From Tridacna crocea (lineage: Eukaryota; Mollusca; Bivalvia; Cardiida; Cardiidae), in contig OX031056.1 in NCBI GenBank assembly GCA_943736015.1, positions 68,103,277-68,167,276 on the forward strand: DNA of 64,000 nucleotides, in the 5' to 3' direction. Positions 49,181-60,257 of this stretch are shown in pieces. How positions within the stretch are numbered: the first letter of the stretch is position 1; each line of letters opens with the position of its first letter. A program made the position numbers and the translations under genes. Below the pieces are notes generated by a model. That model saw only the letters and a list, made by a program, of their open reading frames with translations. It searched no databases and had not been told where the DNA came from.

Positions 49181-49452
49181 GTGACCCATCACGCAAAAAG
49201 AGACCTTCTGGGAACCGCGAAAAGTGTCAACCCTGGTCAGACTGCGCGAATTGCGCAGGCTGACCAGGGTTGACACTTTTCGCTTTAATGACATTTTTTG
49301 TATGAAAAGTGGTCATTGTACCTTGTTATACAATCTTTTTTGAATTATCAGCTTAAATTGACTTGCACTATCGTTGATCTGTTTTCATCTAATTGATTAT
49401 GATTTGATGTACAGTATTCTCAGATGGTTCCTTTTTGCGTGATGAGTTCACA
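49181..49452 (+). mobile_element. family C element, full-length form
   Basis: 'GTGACCCATCACGCAAAAAG' to 'TTTTTGCGTGATGAGTTCAC'. The hairpin 'AAAGTGTCAACCCTGG' lies near the left end, then an AT-rich spacer of about 150 bp absent from the 36662 copy. Confidence 0.85.
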
Positions 49453-49999
49453 TACATACTTTATGTTTACTCTTAAACTACCAGTGTCGCATTGGATAGC
49501 TTTGCGAACGTTCCAGACTTATATCAGACTACACATAAAATGCAGTCTGATCTTTGAGACTCACTTCTAGCTACTTTATGCTAAACTGTCGGCACAATAA
49601 TCTTCATTTTCAATTGAAAAAAAAAAAAATGCTTTTAACCTGAGAGAACAGACCAATGCCATTAGTTCAATGGCTGCAAAAGAGTAAAGCTTAAATACTC
49701 AACTATTGATGTTCACTACAGTTCTATAAGTGTTTCTTTTATGATGAAAACAAAATAACTTTTGTTGTGATTTAACAATATGCTAAATTTTTGAGAATGT
49801 GGATCATCAAAGACAAAGAAATGGTCTACTGTGTATCATTTTTAAGAATTCTGTAATAAAAAGCAAACGATGAATGATAGCATATGATTAGCATCAAGTA
49901 CGTGACCCGTTACGCCTCCTCTTGCCAATTGTCAGCTTCTTGATCATCCCTCGTGGAAAACTGTTCCTTTCTCTACATACTTATACGCTGCTTATAATG
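49453..49999. other. mostly unrecognised; one degenerate family B hairpin
   Basis: At about 49518-49563 'CAGACTACACATAAAATGCAG' and flanks outline a decayed family B copy. Nothing else supported. Confidence 0.4.
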
Positions 50000-50402
50000 C
50001 ATCTTCGCAAGCAAAGGCTGACGATTCACTACGCAACTCTACCCTTGGCGGATCGAGCTTGATTTTTACATTCACCCGATACGCTTTTTCATTGGATGAA
50101 GCCAGCTCTAGCTGCAACGAATGAAATCGCTCGTAGCATTTCATCTTTGATAAAAATAGAACAAGGTCGTCACCTTTCAAATAGAAGGTAAACATGGAAA
50201 GCCACGTGGATGTCTGCTTATCACTTCATGTGTATTTGTAAGCGGTCTGTAAAACGATATTTCATTTGCTTTTAGAAATATGATGCAAAGGGGGGGTAAT
50301 AACCAGCATCCAATAGAGGGCGCATTGCAGGAATCTCGAAATCGGGCTCAATCAGCCAAGGTAAGATCCACGCAGTGATCGTAAATTTGGCTCGCGAAGA
50401 TG
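50000..50402 (-). mobile_element. family U element, copy 1 (403 bp, 9-bp TSD)
   Basis: Inverted ends CATCTTCGC(A/G)AGCC extend with mismatches to about 32 bp. CTTATAATG flanks it directly (49991-49999 and 50403-50411). The minus strand holds a 67-codon frame starting in the element interior ('FTFYLKGDDLVLFLSKMKC', 'RFHSLQLELASSNEKAYR'). Upstream the frame is shifted relative to copy 2. The 9-bp duplication suits Mutator-like elements; other superfamilies with 8-9 bp are possible. Confidence 0.85.
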
Positions 50403-50411
50403 CTTATAATG

Positions 50412-50924
50412 CGATATACCTCAGCTGGATTTAGTTGTAGGGAACGGGTAGAGCACACCAGACGCTCTCTTTAAAGGTACTATTTTGTATTTTATAATAT
50501 GGGTAGTATGGGAACTCGATGCAACTCTTCTCGATACCACCGGCTAGTCAGCGTGCCTTTGTGAAGGACAAAGAGGTCTGTACATCCATTTCAGCCGGTT
50601 CCGCCACAACCATGATTGAGTAGTCTCCATGAAGTTCATGTGCAGTAATGCCTTTAGTGCTGAATCTCTCCATTGGCCTTCATTATACCTGTCTGTGTTG
50701 TCTAAGCAGTGTCTGGGCTCATCTATGCATAGGATAGGCTAACGTTCCATCCTAGTCGAACCAATAATGTTTGAGTCCAAGGGACCTCTGATATCGTAGC
50801 TGGCATCGGTTCCGATTTTCTTGACTGAATGGTACACCCATACAACCTTGTTGCGGATGGTTTACGTTGAATACAGATGGATTCTGAAAATCTGAGTGAG
50901 GTTGTGCTGCTGTCATTAAACCGT
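50412..50924. other. no recognised feature
   Basis: Overlapping 70- and 73-codon minus-strand ORFs lie at 50723-50973, without recognisable motifs. Confidence 0.35.
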
Positions 50925-51282
50925 TGTCTACGCATGTCATATTCTTCGAAGATTCGACTGTCTTACATGACACATCACTAGCTCCGAAAGTGGGCTGACT
51001 AATATTACGCTCTAAAAAGTAGCAATGTAGAAAATAGCTTTCATCAATACGTTTGAGGAGAAATGAGACCTGCTTTAAATAGCTCCAGTTTTCTCTAAAC
51101 TGCTGATCATAGCTGGGTACCTACACGAGGTATAGCGTTTTATTGAGTAAACGTTTATTTTAGTTTGAAATTCAAAGTAACGGTTGTCGCCTAGGAAAGT
51201 GGTTCGGCTCTTTACCCAGGATGCCCAAATAAGATAGATGAGTATTTATAGAATTAATGCCAACTAACGAGAGCTAATGGTC
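50925..51282 (-). mobile_element. family H element (subtype 1), reverse
   Basis: 'GTTGTCTACGCATGTCATATTCTTCGAAG' to 'TTAATGCCAACTAACGAGAGC'. Confidence 0.8.
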
Positions 51283-51364
51283 ACCAAACAGCTACGGTGA
51301 GCCCAAATAACCAAAAACGGTCCGTTAGCATAAGATAAAAGTGCCAACATCGTGCGTCCATACA

Positions 51365-51664
51365 GGGTCCGTATTCACCTACCATTCTTAAGAAAGTTCT
51401 CTGTCTTATTCTGCAAGATTTTCTGACTGTGAAAGTAACAAAACTTCTGATTGGCTAAACCAAATGGTTTAGCCAATCAGAAGTCCTATTACTTTTACAT
51501 TGACGACGTTCTGAAGAATAAGACTGAGAATGTTTAGTTTAGTTTAAACATAATTTATTGCCAATTGTATACATATAGTTTTCTATATAACAAAGACATT
51601 AATCATCCAAATAAAGCAAAAGGGTTTGAGAATGTTCTTAACAATGGTTGGTGAATACGGACCC
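51365..51664. mobile_element. family F element, complete, with nested insert
   Basis: Perfect 15-bp ends GGGTCCGTATTCACC / GGTGAATACGGACCC and a central hairpin 'GATTGGCTAAACCAAATGG'. Without the 92-bp insert and one duplicate it is about 198 bp. Confidence 0.85.
51535..51626 (-). mobile_element. short retroposon-like insert with 10-bp TSD
   Basis: TGAGAATGTT flanks it (51525-51534 and 51627-51636). On the minus strand it ends 'AATAAATTATGTTTAAACTAAAC', a poly(A)-signal-like motif plus short tail repeats, as in 5'-truncated retroposons. Confidence 0.7.
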
Positions 51665-51946
51665 ATGTGTGCTATACTATTCAAATATGGCCCAGGCTCT
51701 GTGGAGGACGGTATAGTACTGGCCAGGGGCATTGTCAACCTTCATCCTATTGAATAACTAAAATTAAATGTTCAATTCGATAGTAAAAACTCAAATATTA
51801 CTCTTTCCGAGGTATATTTAGGGGAAATGATATCTCCTTATCATAGTATAGCTCAGTAAGATTTTCTAACACAAATTCAAACAAGTAATATACTTATACG
51901 GATAAATTTGGTAACATAAATAAAGATGACTGTGCATGTAGTGAAT

Positions 51947-52354
51947 CATCTTCGCAAGCCAAGGCCGACGATTCACTACGCTACTCTACCCTTGGCGGAT
52001 CGAGCTTGAGTTTTACGTTCACCCGATACGCTTTTTCATTGGATGCAGCCAGCTCTAGCTGCAACGAATGAAATCGCCCGTAGCATTTAATCTTTGATAA
52101 AAATAGAACAAGGTCTCTACCTTTCGAATAGAAGGTAAAACATGGAAACCCACGTGGATGTCTGCTTATCGGTTCATGTGTATTCGTAAGCGGTTTGTAA
52201 AACGATATTTCATTTGCTTTTAGAAATATGATGTAAAAGGGGGGGGGGTAATAACCAGCATCCAACAGAGGGCGCATCGCAGGAATCTCGAAATCGGGCT
52301 CAATCAGCCAAGGTAAGATCCACGTAGTGATCGTAATCTTGGCTCGCAAAGATG
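51947..52354 (-). mobile_element. family U element, copy 2 (408 bp, 9-bp TSD)
   Basis: Ends CATCTTCGCAAGCC / GGCTCGCAAAGATG, flanked by GTAGTGAAT (51938-51946 and 52355-52363). The minus strand is open for 122 codons across nearly the whole element ('WILPWLIEPDFEIPAM', 'SKIKCYGRFHSLQLELAASN', 'YRVNVKLKLDPPRVE'). Composition resembles a real protein segment; no family recognised. It may be a captured host fragment. Confidence 0.85.
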
Positions 52355-52363
52355 GTAGTGAAT

Positions 52364-52765
52364 GTGTGAGCTAAGTGTTGGGAGAAAAAAAAAATCAGAA
52401 TTTTTGCGCAATTAATAAAAAAGGCCTGGTGCTACCTAGCTGGGAAGTGGAAAATGATGATGTCATATCGAGTAAATAAAATGCTTTCTGGCCAAATTAG
52501 GACAAACCCACGCAATCTCAAAGAGATTTGATGCATTATGGGGATAAAATGGATTATTTAACAGTTTGCCTTTGGCGGTCTATTAATTTTTCTCATGAGT
52601 ATTTCATTCTGTATACTAACTCTAACCTTCCAGTTTGTTGCTTTTTCATTTGATTGAAAGCTTTTTGTGTCCCTAGATGGTCTTTATCAAGAATAATCTG
52701 ACATTGGTTTGAATACAGTTTGCGTTTAGTGTAGGAGGTTTTAGTATCATTATCAACACATTAAT
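52364..52765. other. no recognised feature
   Basis: Nothing supported. Confidence 0.4.
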
Positions 52766-52947
52766 ATAAACCTATTACCACCCACTAGAATCTTTACGAA
52801 TCTGAAAGAGAAGGTTTTTGGAAACATTGTAGGAATAGGAGAAAATGCTGATTACCAGCATTTTCTCCTATCCCCACAATGTTTACTGACCCTTTCAAAG
52901 ACAGAAAATATCAGTTTAGCTTCGGGATTGTGTGGGGAAAGATTTAG
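52766..52947 (+). mobile_element. family A element with short right part
   Basis: 'ACCTATTACCACCCACTAG', 'ACGAATCTGAAAGAGAAGG', intact palindrome ('GGAATAGGAGAAAATGCTG'), then a much shortened right side ending 'GTGTGGGGAAAGATTTA'. Confidence 0.7.
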
Positions 52948-53727
52948 AGAGGAACTCAGGAAAATTATCCACAAGAAAATGTTCATGAACACGATTAAAT
53001 TGAGTTTAAAAAAATCAACCCAAATATGAAACAGGTAAATATTTGTGGTTGTAAAGTTGGATTTATAGGTCTAAGAATTCTTTGTTTAACAACAAAAAAA
53101 CACAAGGACTTTTTTTCTTATTGAGCGAAACAGAATGTGAACTACATGTATATCAGGAGAATCTAGACTGATGAATACCAGTATACAGATTATGTTTTCA
53201 AAAATAAGATTACAACTTAGTACTAGATGTAAATCTCACTTATCCCAATTAAAAGGGTCAAATGAGATATTGCCAGGAGTAAAATAGGATGGTCACGGGC
53301 TAAATGTTTGGCCATAAACTATATAAAGAAGCGTGCAGGCGGACTTTACGAACCCGCAGGCTGATCTTTGTCGCTACACTCTTCACGTGGGATTTCAAAG
53401 ATGAGGTAATGTAAGACTTCAGTAAATGAACAATGCGCTAGGATTTATTTTTTATCGCGGCATTATAAATTTGGTGACAGTAATGGGTTCCGGCATTTCC
53501 GGTTCCGGAAAATTTTGTAACAGTCACAGATCTTATTGTAGCTAAAAGTACTGTGCAATAATATTTTATTACTGTTCTAAGATTACGGTGTTCAATGCAT
53601 CTATGGAATGGTTTACACCTGGCATGCCGCTGCATCATTTGGACCAATTTTGTATGTATAAAAATAAAAAACGGCCTAATTTTGAGAATGAAGGTAGGAT
53701 CGTCTTTTGAGAAGCGGAAATTTTACA
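52948..53727. other. no recognised feature
   Basis: Nothing supported. Confidence 0.4.
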
Positions 53728-53805
53728 AAAGGCAAAAAGTATCGACCCAGGTCAACCTGCGCGGATTGCGCAGGCTGACCTGGGTCGAAACTTTTTGCAA
53801 ATCGA
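53728..53805. repeat. family C2 hairpin
   Basis: 'GCAAAAAGTATCGACCCAGG' against 'CCTGGGTCGAAACTTTTTGC' around 'CCTGCGCGGATTGCGCAGG'. Confidence 0.8.
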
Positions 53806-54414
53806 TTAACAAATTCTCTCAAAACTGGCTCATCTGTAGTGTTGTAGCTTAGAAGTTTCTCGTACTAGTTACGATGACAATTACACAATTTGCGATCTTC
53901 GTGACCTTTCGAGGGACGGTAAACAGTATAATCTAGCTTGTCACAGACATTAATTGAATTCTTCTTCAGTAGAATAACATGTTTTGACATACTTTATGTC
54001 TCAGTGGTTTTTCGACGTAGCTAAACGCGCTGGCTTTTGATCTTATTGGTACTGATACAGAACGAATAGATGGTAATTTGCGATTGGTCTAAAATGTGCA
54101 CATGTTTATTCGGCGGGTTCCTGTCTGCATATTTGCTAGCGCCTTTATAAAAGCGCTATTAACAAGTATACAGCCACTGCTGGTCGATATCTCTAGGCTT
54201 TGATTAATTTCATAGCAAAATAATGTAGAAGAAAATGATTATTGTCACCCAATCACGCAATACTACCTTTACAAAAAATGAAAAAAAAAAAAACTGTGGG
54301 GAAAAAGAGTCAAAAGCTCGTGAGGTTACTTTTCATTATTTAACTTCATAATGAGCCACAAAAGAGTTTAAATATTCATATTTCAGCACCTCTTACGCCG
54401 TCTATCTTTTTTTT
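53806..54414. other. no recognised feature
   Basis: Nothing supported. Confidence 0.4.
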
Positions 54415-54650
54415 TTATACACAACGAAGTGGAGGGCTGTATACCGGAATCACTATGGCTGTCTGTCCATCTGTCTGTCTGTCCGTCTGTAGACTCAAAT
54501 TTGTCCGGCAAAAAACTCCAACACTATTTAAGGTACTGAACTCAAATTTACAAACAGGGTTCCTATATAAAGTATATGAAGCATGTGCAACTTTCATGAC
54601 CCTGCTGTGAGTTTTTGCGAAATTATCTCCCCTTGAACTTTTTTTCAACT
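54415..54650. repeat. stretch with (CTGT)n
   Basis: 'TGTCCATCTGTCTGTCTGTC' lies at 54465-54490. A 77-codon minus-strand ORF crosses it without motifs. Confidence 0.6.
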
Positions 54651-55304
54651 CTTACTTTTGTACTAAACCATTCTGCATTCTGTGACAAAGACGTGTTTTG
54701 GTGACACGGAGCTGAGGGGGGGAGGGTATAATCAAGTTTAGTGATAACTCTAGATAGTTCCCCAGTTGACTAAGAGCTCATGTATAGACCCACTTAATAC
54801 ATGTATAAACTAGAGCTGTCACTGAATGTGACTTAATACCCCTTCCAACGTTTTGACAGAAACAGGCAATTACTAGTATTTTGTACACAGATGGACACAC
54901 GGGCAGACACACACATGGACAGACAGGCTGATTCCAGTATGCTCCCGAAAACATTCGTTTTGCGGGGGTATAATAATATGACTAACGCAAATGAATAACA
55001 TCTTATGGAAATAAGATATGGAAAACATGTGGAAAGGAGAAAGTGCAATGTAAGACGCGAGTTTAAACATCTTTGTTTGTTGTACTAGGATGACACTGTC
55101 ATCACACTTGTTCCAGACAATAATTTCGAATTTTATTCCTGCAAAAAATGGGTGATGACACAATCTTACGTTTCGATGAAGTTTTGACTCTTTGAACGTT
55201 GAATAAATACTGGTACATGAGGTCCTGAAGGGACTGCATCGCTCTATTGTCAATGAATTTTGCTTATTGTTCACACAGCAGCAGCTAAAAATGAAAATGT
55301 CCGT
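54651..55304. other. no recognised feature
   Basis: A 133-codon Ser/Cys/Ile-rich minus-strand ORF (54873-55274) has no motif or splice support and is not called. Confidence 0.35.
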
Positions 55305-55530
55305 TTAAACTTTTACCAAAAAATCCTTGTTGTTTACGAGTAAGAGAAAGAAGCCTTCTTAAAAAATTGTGGGGAAAGGAGAAAACGCTGGTAAGGAACA
55401 TTTTCTCCATTTCTCACAATGTTTTCTATTCTTCTGAAGTCGAGTTTCAATTTTTGAGTCACATTTAATTTGTTGTCAGCAAATGCTTTTAATTTGGACA
55501 AGTCTAAAATTTTGTTGTTTGGTAAAGAGT
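55305..55530 (+). mobile_element. family A hairpin MITE
   Basis: TTAAACTTTTACCAAAAAATCC to 'TTTGTTGTTTGGTAAAGAG'. The palindrome centre is damaged ('GGTAAGGAACATTTTC'). Confidence 0.75.
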
Positions 55531-55668
55531 CTCTGGCAAAACTATTGTGATTTTGAAGTCCGTTTGGCCAGAAAAATTGGGGGTCCTAAGAAACAAAGTC
55601 GTGACGAGAAATTACGAAAATCTGGACATGTCATCACAATGGCTCAGGCACTAGTGTGGTTTGCGGGG

Positions 55669-56000
55669 CGTTGTCTGCGCATGTCATGTTCTTCGAAGAT
55701 TCGACCTGTCTCATATGACGCATCAACCATTCGCCGATACTTTGGAAAAGTAGGGTTTATACCGAAGCTAAACCCAAGCCTTTAGGGACTGTTTTAATAA
55801 GTGGCCGGTGCAGAGGTTACCTGCTAGCTGATCATAACTGAATAAATCGCACCAGGTAGGTTTTACTGAGTAAACGTTTATTATGAAATTCAAAGTAACG
55901 GTTGTCGTTTTGAAAAAAAAAATAGTCCGTTTATGTACCCAGAATGCCTGTATTAGATAGATGTGTATTTGTAGATTGCCATCTAGCGGGAGATAATGGT
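55669..56000 (-). mobile_element. family H element (subtype 2), reverse
   Basis: 'CGTTGTCTGCGCATGTCATG' to 'GCCATCTAGCGGGAGATAATGG'. Very like the copy at 4083-4415 ('AAACCCAAGCCTTTAGGGAC'). Confidence 0.8.
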
Positions 56001-56079
56001 TTGCGGGGAGCAAACATAGACGGTGACTGATTCCTCCTTTGTAAACATTGTTCCACAATCGATGTATAAAAATACGTTC

Positions 56080-56300
56080 CAGAACTTTGATTCCAATACT
56101 TTGGACAGATGAAAGTCATTGCGACAGGATTCATTCCTGTCTCAGAGCTAGTTATTGTTTCGATGATGGCTATACGTAAAAGTAGCCGCTTGGATGGAAT
56201 GTACTGATAAAAGAAACTCAAGGAAAGCATATAGATAGCTGCGCTGGCCACTGCGATATAACTGAAATAATGTTTAGAATGGCTTAAAACAACATAAAAC
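56080..56300 (+). mobile_element. SINE body without head
   Basis: 'GATGAAAGTCATTGCGACAGG', 'GCGCTGGCCACTGCGATATAAC' and 'TGAAATAATGTT' match the SINE at 28231. Confidence 0.65.
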
Positions 56301-56415
56301 GAATACTTTTGTCCATCGCAGGAAACCCAATCTCATTGACGCTGAGCATTAACATACGCTTTTTGCCATGAAGTCTGTATAATTTCGGGTTACCTATAAT
56401 AAAGTCTCTTGACCA

Positions 56416-56630
56416 TTATTTCCAACTAGATGGCATTCTACAAATACACATCTATCTAATTTGGGCATCCTAGGTACAAAAGCGGGGTAATTTTTCAAGA
56501 TAACAACCGCTATTTTGAATTTCAAACTAAAATAAACGTTTAACCAATAAAACGCTACCTGATGCGATTCATTCAGCTTTGATCAGTTAGCATGTAGTTT
56601 ATGCACCGGCCATTTATTAATGCAGTCCCA
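56416..56630 (+). mobile_element. family H element (subtype 2), 3'-truncated
   Basis: 'TTTCCAACTAGATGGCATTC' to 'GCACCGGCCATTTATTAATGCAGTCCC'. The TTCGAAGAA end is missing. Confidence 0.7.
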
Positions 56631-57384
56631 AATGGCATGGGGGTAATGCACATTAGTGTACCGTATTGATCTATTTTTAGATACTGTACGCAAAGATTTG
56701 CAGTGCTTAATCGATCGTGAATTTTTTCAAATAATTTTTGCCAGTACAAATATCACGGTGAGGAAACTACATAGACGGAGCCATTGGCTCTGTTAAGGAA
56801 ATCTTGTGTGGGTTTTTCCGGTCACGTGCGGCGCCGTCAATATCGGCTGTTTCGGTGGACACGAAAACGTAAGTCTCCCATTTATTGTCAAAATTTGATT
56901 TTATAATGAACACTAGCGAGAAAAGTGGAATTGTATGAGGGACCTATGACTTTCAACTTACTTCCTTGTCCGTTGCGAGTTCCAAGTCGCCGCGGTTTTG
57001 TCTGAAACACTTTTGCCGTGAGCCACGGTGAGGTAAACAAAGGTCATTTTCTATAATGACCACAGGCTTTCTATTGCTCTTTCTGCATAAAAATTACTTA
57101 TCTAAATGTTTACACCGTCCGAATGTATGAATTGATTATCTAATCCTTCCCCACTCACGAAAAACAAAATTTGAATCAAAATAAAAAAAAATGAGAAAAA
57201 ATAAACAATGGCTCCGTCCATATCGGCCGGCTCTGTCTATATCGGCTGGCTCCGCTGTATGAGGGTGAGTTTTAGAAGCGATAGGATTTTTTCGCTATTG
57301 GGTTTACCAGTCAAAAGTTAGATTTTTTGAAAGTTATTTTTGGAATGGTGATGCTTTTCTCGAACCATCTATCATTTCAAAAAG

Positions 57385-57610
57385 GCCGGTCACGTGGTTG
57401 AGTGGTTAAAGTGGTTGACTTCAGTGCTCTTGATCATTCGACCATATCACCCTGTGGATACAGGGCACTCTCGGACAACGTGGACAAGCCAAGTTCTGCT
57501 TGCGGGTGTGTCGGGTGTTTTTCCCGGGATAATCCCGGGGTACTCCCGTTTCCTCCCACTTACCGATCCATTCGTCTCAATACCACTTTAACAGCTTGGG
57601 GGACGAAAAA
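57385..57610 (+). mobile_element. SINE-like unit inside family K
   Basis: 'GTGGTTGAGTGGTTAAAGTGG' is A-box-like; 'CTCCCGTTTCCTCCCAC' occurs downstream. No good B box. Confidence 0.35.
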
Positions 57611-57790
57611 CTGAATAAAACCAATATTTGAAAATAACCTTTGTAAAAGTTTTGCAGGTATGTCTGAAGTTGACACTCCAGACTTGAGTACTTACTTTTA
57701 GCTTGACTGCACGAAGTGTGAAGAGCTATTGTAGTCACCTCGGTCGTCCGCGTTCCCGTGCGCGTCCGCGCTCCCGTCACACTGATGTAG

Positions 57791-58083
57791 AGTTTTTTAT
57801 AAGTCCACATCATGGCAACAACTTATCATAGAGGGTCCAAACTTGGACCATAGTTACTCAGTAGGGTTGGCTTTCATTCCATGACATGGGCCCCTGGGTC
57901 CTTGTACGGGGGATGGGGCTAGGGGTTAAAATCTAGAACACCTTAGAAAATTGACTGTGGTATAGTTTTCTATAAGTCCAGATCTTGGCTACTACTTATC
58001 ATAGATTCATTCCATGACATGGGCCCCTGCATCCTTGCCCTGGGGGTGGGGGTGGGGCTTAGGGCTAAAATCTAGAATATCTT
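57791..58083. repeat. degenerate direct duplication inside family K
   Basis: 'ATTCCATGACATGGGCCCCTG' and 'TTATAAGTCCA' each occur twice (57791-57952 and 57963-58083). Confidence 0.75.
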
Positions 58084-58703
58084 CATTAATTTTTATTTGT
58101 GTCTTATACCATCAAGGCCATGAGATATATGAGTGTGTGTATGAGTTTTGTTTCAATTGTGCATATACGTCGCTTCTAAAACTCACCCTCATACAGCGGA
58201 GCCAGCCGATATAGACAGAGCCGGCCGATATGGACGGAGCCATTGTTTATTTTTTCTCAATTTTTTTATATTTTGATTCAAATTTTGTTTTTCGTGAGTG
58301 GGGAAGGATTAGATAATCACTTCATACATTCGGACGGTGTAAACATTTAGATAAGTAATATTTATGCAGAAAGAGCAATAGAAAGCCTGTGGTCATTATA
58401 GAAAATGACCTTTGTTTACCTCACCGTGGCTCACGGCAAAAGTGTTTCAGACAAAACCGCGCCGACTTGGAACTCCCTACGGACAAGGAAGTAAGTTGAA
58501 AGTCATGGGCCCCTCATACAATTCCCCTTTTCTCGCTAGTGTTCAGTATAAAATCAAATTTTGACAATAAATGGGAGACTTACGTTTTCGTGTCCACCGA
58601 AACAGCCGATATTGACGGCGCCGCACGTGACCGGAAAAACCCACACAAGATTTCCTTAACAGAGCCAATGGCTCCGTCTATGTAGTTTCCTCACCGTGAA
58701 TAT

Positions 58704-59212
58704 TGACTCCTCACAACGTACGTCAGTGTGACGTCTCAGGTGGTGATATCGGACCCTTGTTGTAAAGCCAGTGTACGTGTTTGGTAAGATTTTCTGTTTT
58801 TTTTGTAATCATTCCTTTAAATGATCTGAAAAAGTCTAGACCTCCAAAACGTACAATGCCTAGGGACTTTGTTTTTTGTCAAAGCTTTTGTTAACTACTT
58901 ATAATAATGGAATAGACTTCGACCAACTATTAAAACCCAATCACTTTTTGATATTTGATCAAAGTGTTTGTGCATATAGACATCTGTTTCCTGTCTAAAA
59001 CATCAGAATATTAAATGTATTCACCTAATTTTTTAGATAAATACACGAGTCTTTTTAGTCCGGTTGTATCCACCCAAGCCAGCCTCATTCTTCATATCGT
59101 ACTTACATGTACTTTTCCAATATGGCGGACATAAGTTATGAAAAAGCCCAGGTCCTATATCACTTCCTGTGACGTAGGTTGTTACCCTTGAATATTATAG
59201 TCTATAGAAATC
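58704..59212. other. no recognised feature
   Basis: Nothing supported. Confidence 0.4.
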
Positions 59213-59331
59213 TGGAGCTAAAACAGGCCTGATTTCTCATCAATCCTATTGATTACAGCCATTTTCTCCATTGCCTATCTAATAGCGCGTATTACCATCT
59301 TCGAAGAATATGACATACGCAGACAACGGTC
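59213..59331 (+). mobile_element. family H 3' fragment (subtype 1)
   Basis: 'GAAATCTGGAGCTAAAACAGG' to 'TCTTCGAAGAATATGACATACGCAGACAACGG'. Confidence 0.75.
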
Positions 59332-59814
59332 TCTTGGCTTTCTGATTCCATCTCATTCTTTGAAAAAGGATAGGCCCTACTTTTTATTCGAAAAAGAGAG
59401 AAAATCACGCAAAATCAGTTGACATAGCACATATGATTTGATTGTGTTAATTATGTCAAGTATCTTTCATTAGCTAAACGACAGTCGGCAATCAGAATAA
59501 TCTAAGTTATTACACCAGTCTAGGCTTCGTCCTTCTAACTTGATGGTTTCTGACATATATCCAAACAGAAGTGTGAAAAAAATATAAAATGGGAGCGGAG
59601 GTCACGCACTTATAATATAAATCAATTAAATACCACAATATAGGATAGTTCTTGAACAGCAAGAATTGGCAAGAATGGTCAAACGTTGGACTACAAACGT
59701 GAAACAGCAGTTCTAATCCTGATCATATATCAGTGCATAAAAAAGAGAGATCAGCATCTTTGATCGAAATTTGACACTGACGATCGTTGGAAGGGTGAGG
59801 AAAGATTAAGAAGA
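59332..59814. other. no recognised feature
   Basis: Nothing supported. Confidence 0.4.
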
Positions 59815-60043
59815 TTAACTCCATACCAAACAGCAAGATTTGAGACTGGTCAAAATTAAAAGCATTTGCAGACAACAAAATAAAGATAACCCAAAAATTG
59901 AAATTTGTTTCCAGCAGGGTAGAAAACATTGTGGGAAAAGGAGAAAATGCTGGTTACCAGCATTTTCTCCTTTTCCCACAATATTTTCAAAAGGCTTCTA
60001 TCTCATGGTCGTAAAATCCAGGGATTGCTCGGTAAAGGGTTAA
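59815..60043 (-). mobile_element. family A hairpin MITE, complete
   Basis: TTAACTCCATACCAAACAG to 'CTCGGTAAAGGGTTAA', with a near-perfect palindrome. Confidence 0.85.
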
Positions 60044-60257
60044 ACACAGAAAAATACTTCAATGCACTCTATATAGAGAACATAAAGGAATAATGACAGA
60101 CGGTAAAATAAAGATCTATCTTTCCATATACCGGATATTGACTGGTTTCTTCCTTTTGCTATAATAAATGATGACATTTGTTCTCACTTCCGAGACAGAA
60201 GCCGTTATATAGTACCGCTTGTGACGCATTTATATTTCTAAACAACCCTACGTGACA

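Larger units (their letters stand above)
56754..58698. mobile_element. family K: 1.95-kb DNA transposon with 527-bp inverted ends and 5-bp TSD
   Basis: Arms 56754-57280 and 58171-58698. The first 100 or so bases of the arms appear identical; later there are scattered differences only. Ends read CACGGTGAGGAAACTAC, flanked by AATAT (56749-56753 and 58699-58703). The 890-bp centre has a SINE-like unit and a duplicated segment, but no transposase. High arm identity means recent movement or gene conversion between arms. The end and duplication type resemble Transib-like elements; unproven. Confidence 0.8.

Noticed and set aside
54873-55274. 133-codon minus-strand ORF
   Set aside because: No domain, signal or splice context; composition typical of random AT-rich DNA.
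56754-58698. RAG-type recombination signal sequences at family K ends
   Set aside because: The heptamer is only near-consensus and no nonamer is seen at 12 or 23 bp, so I claim only end and TSD similarity to Transib-like elements.
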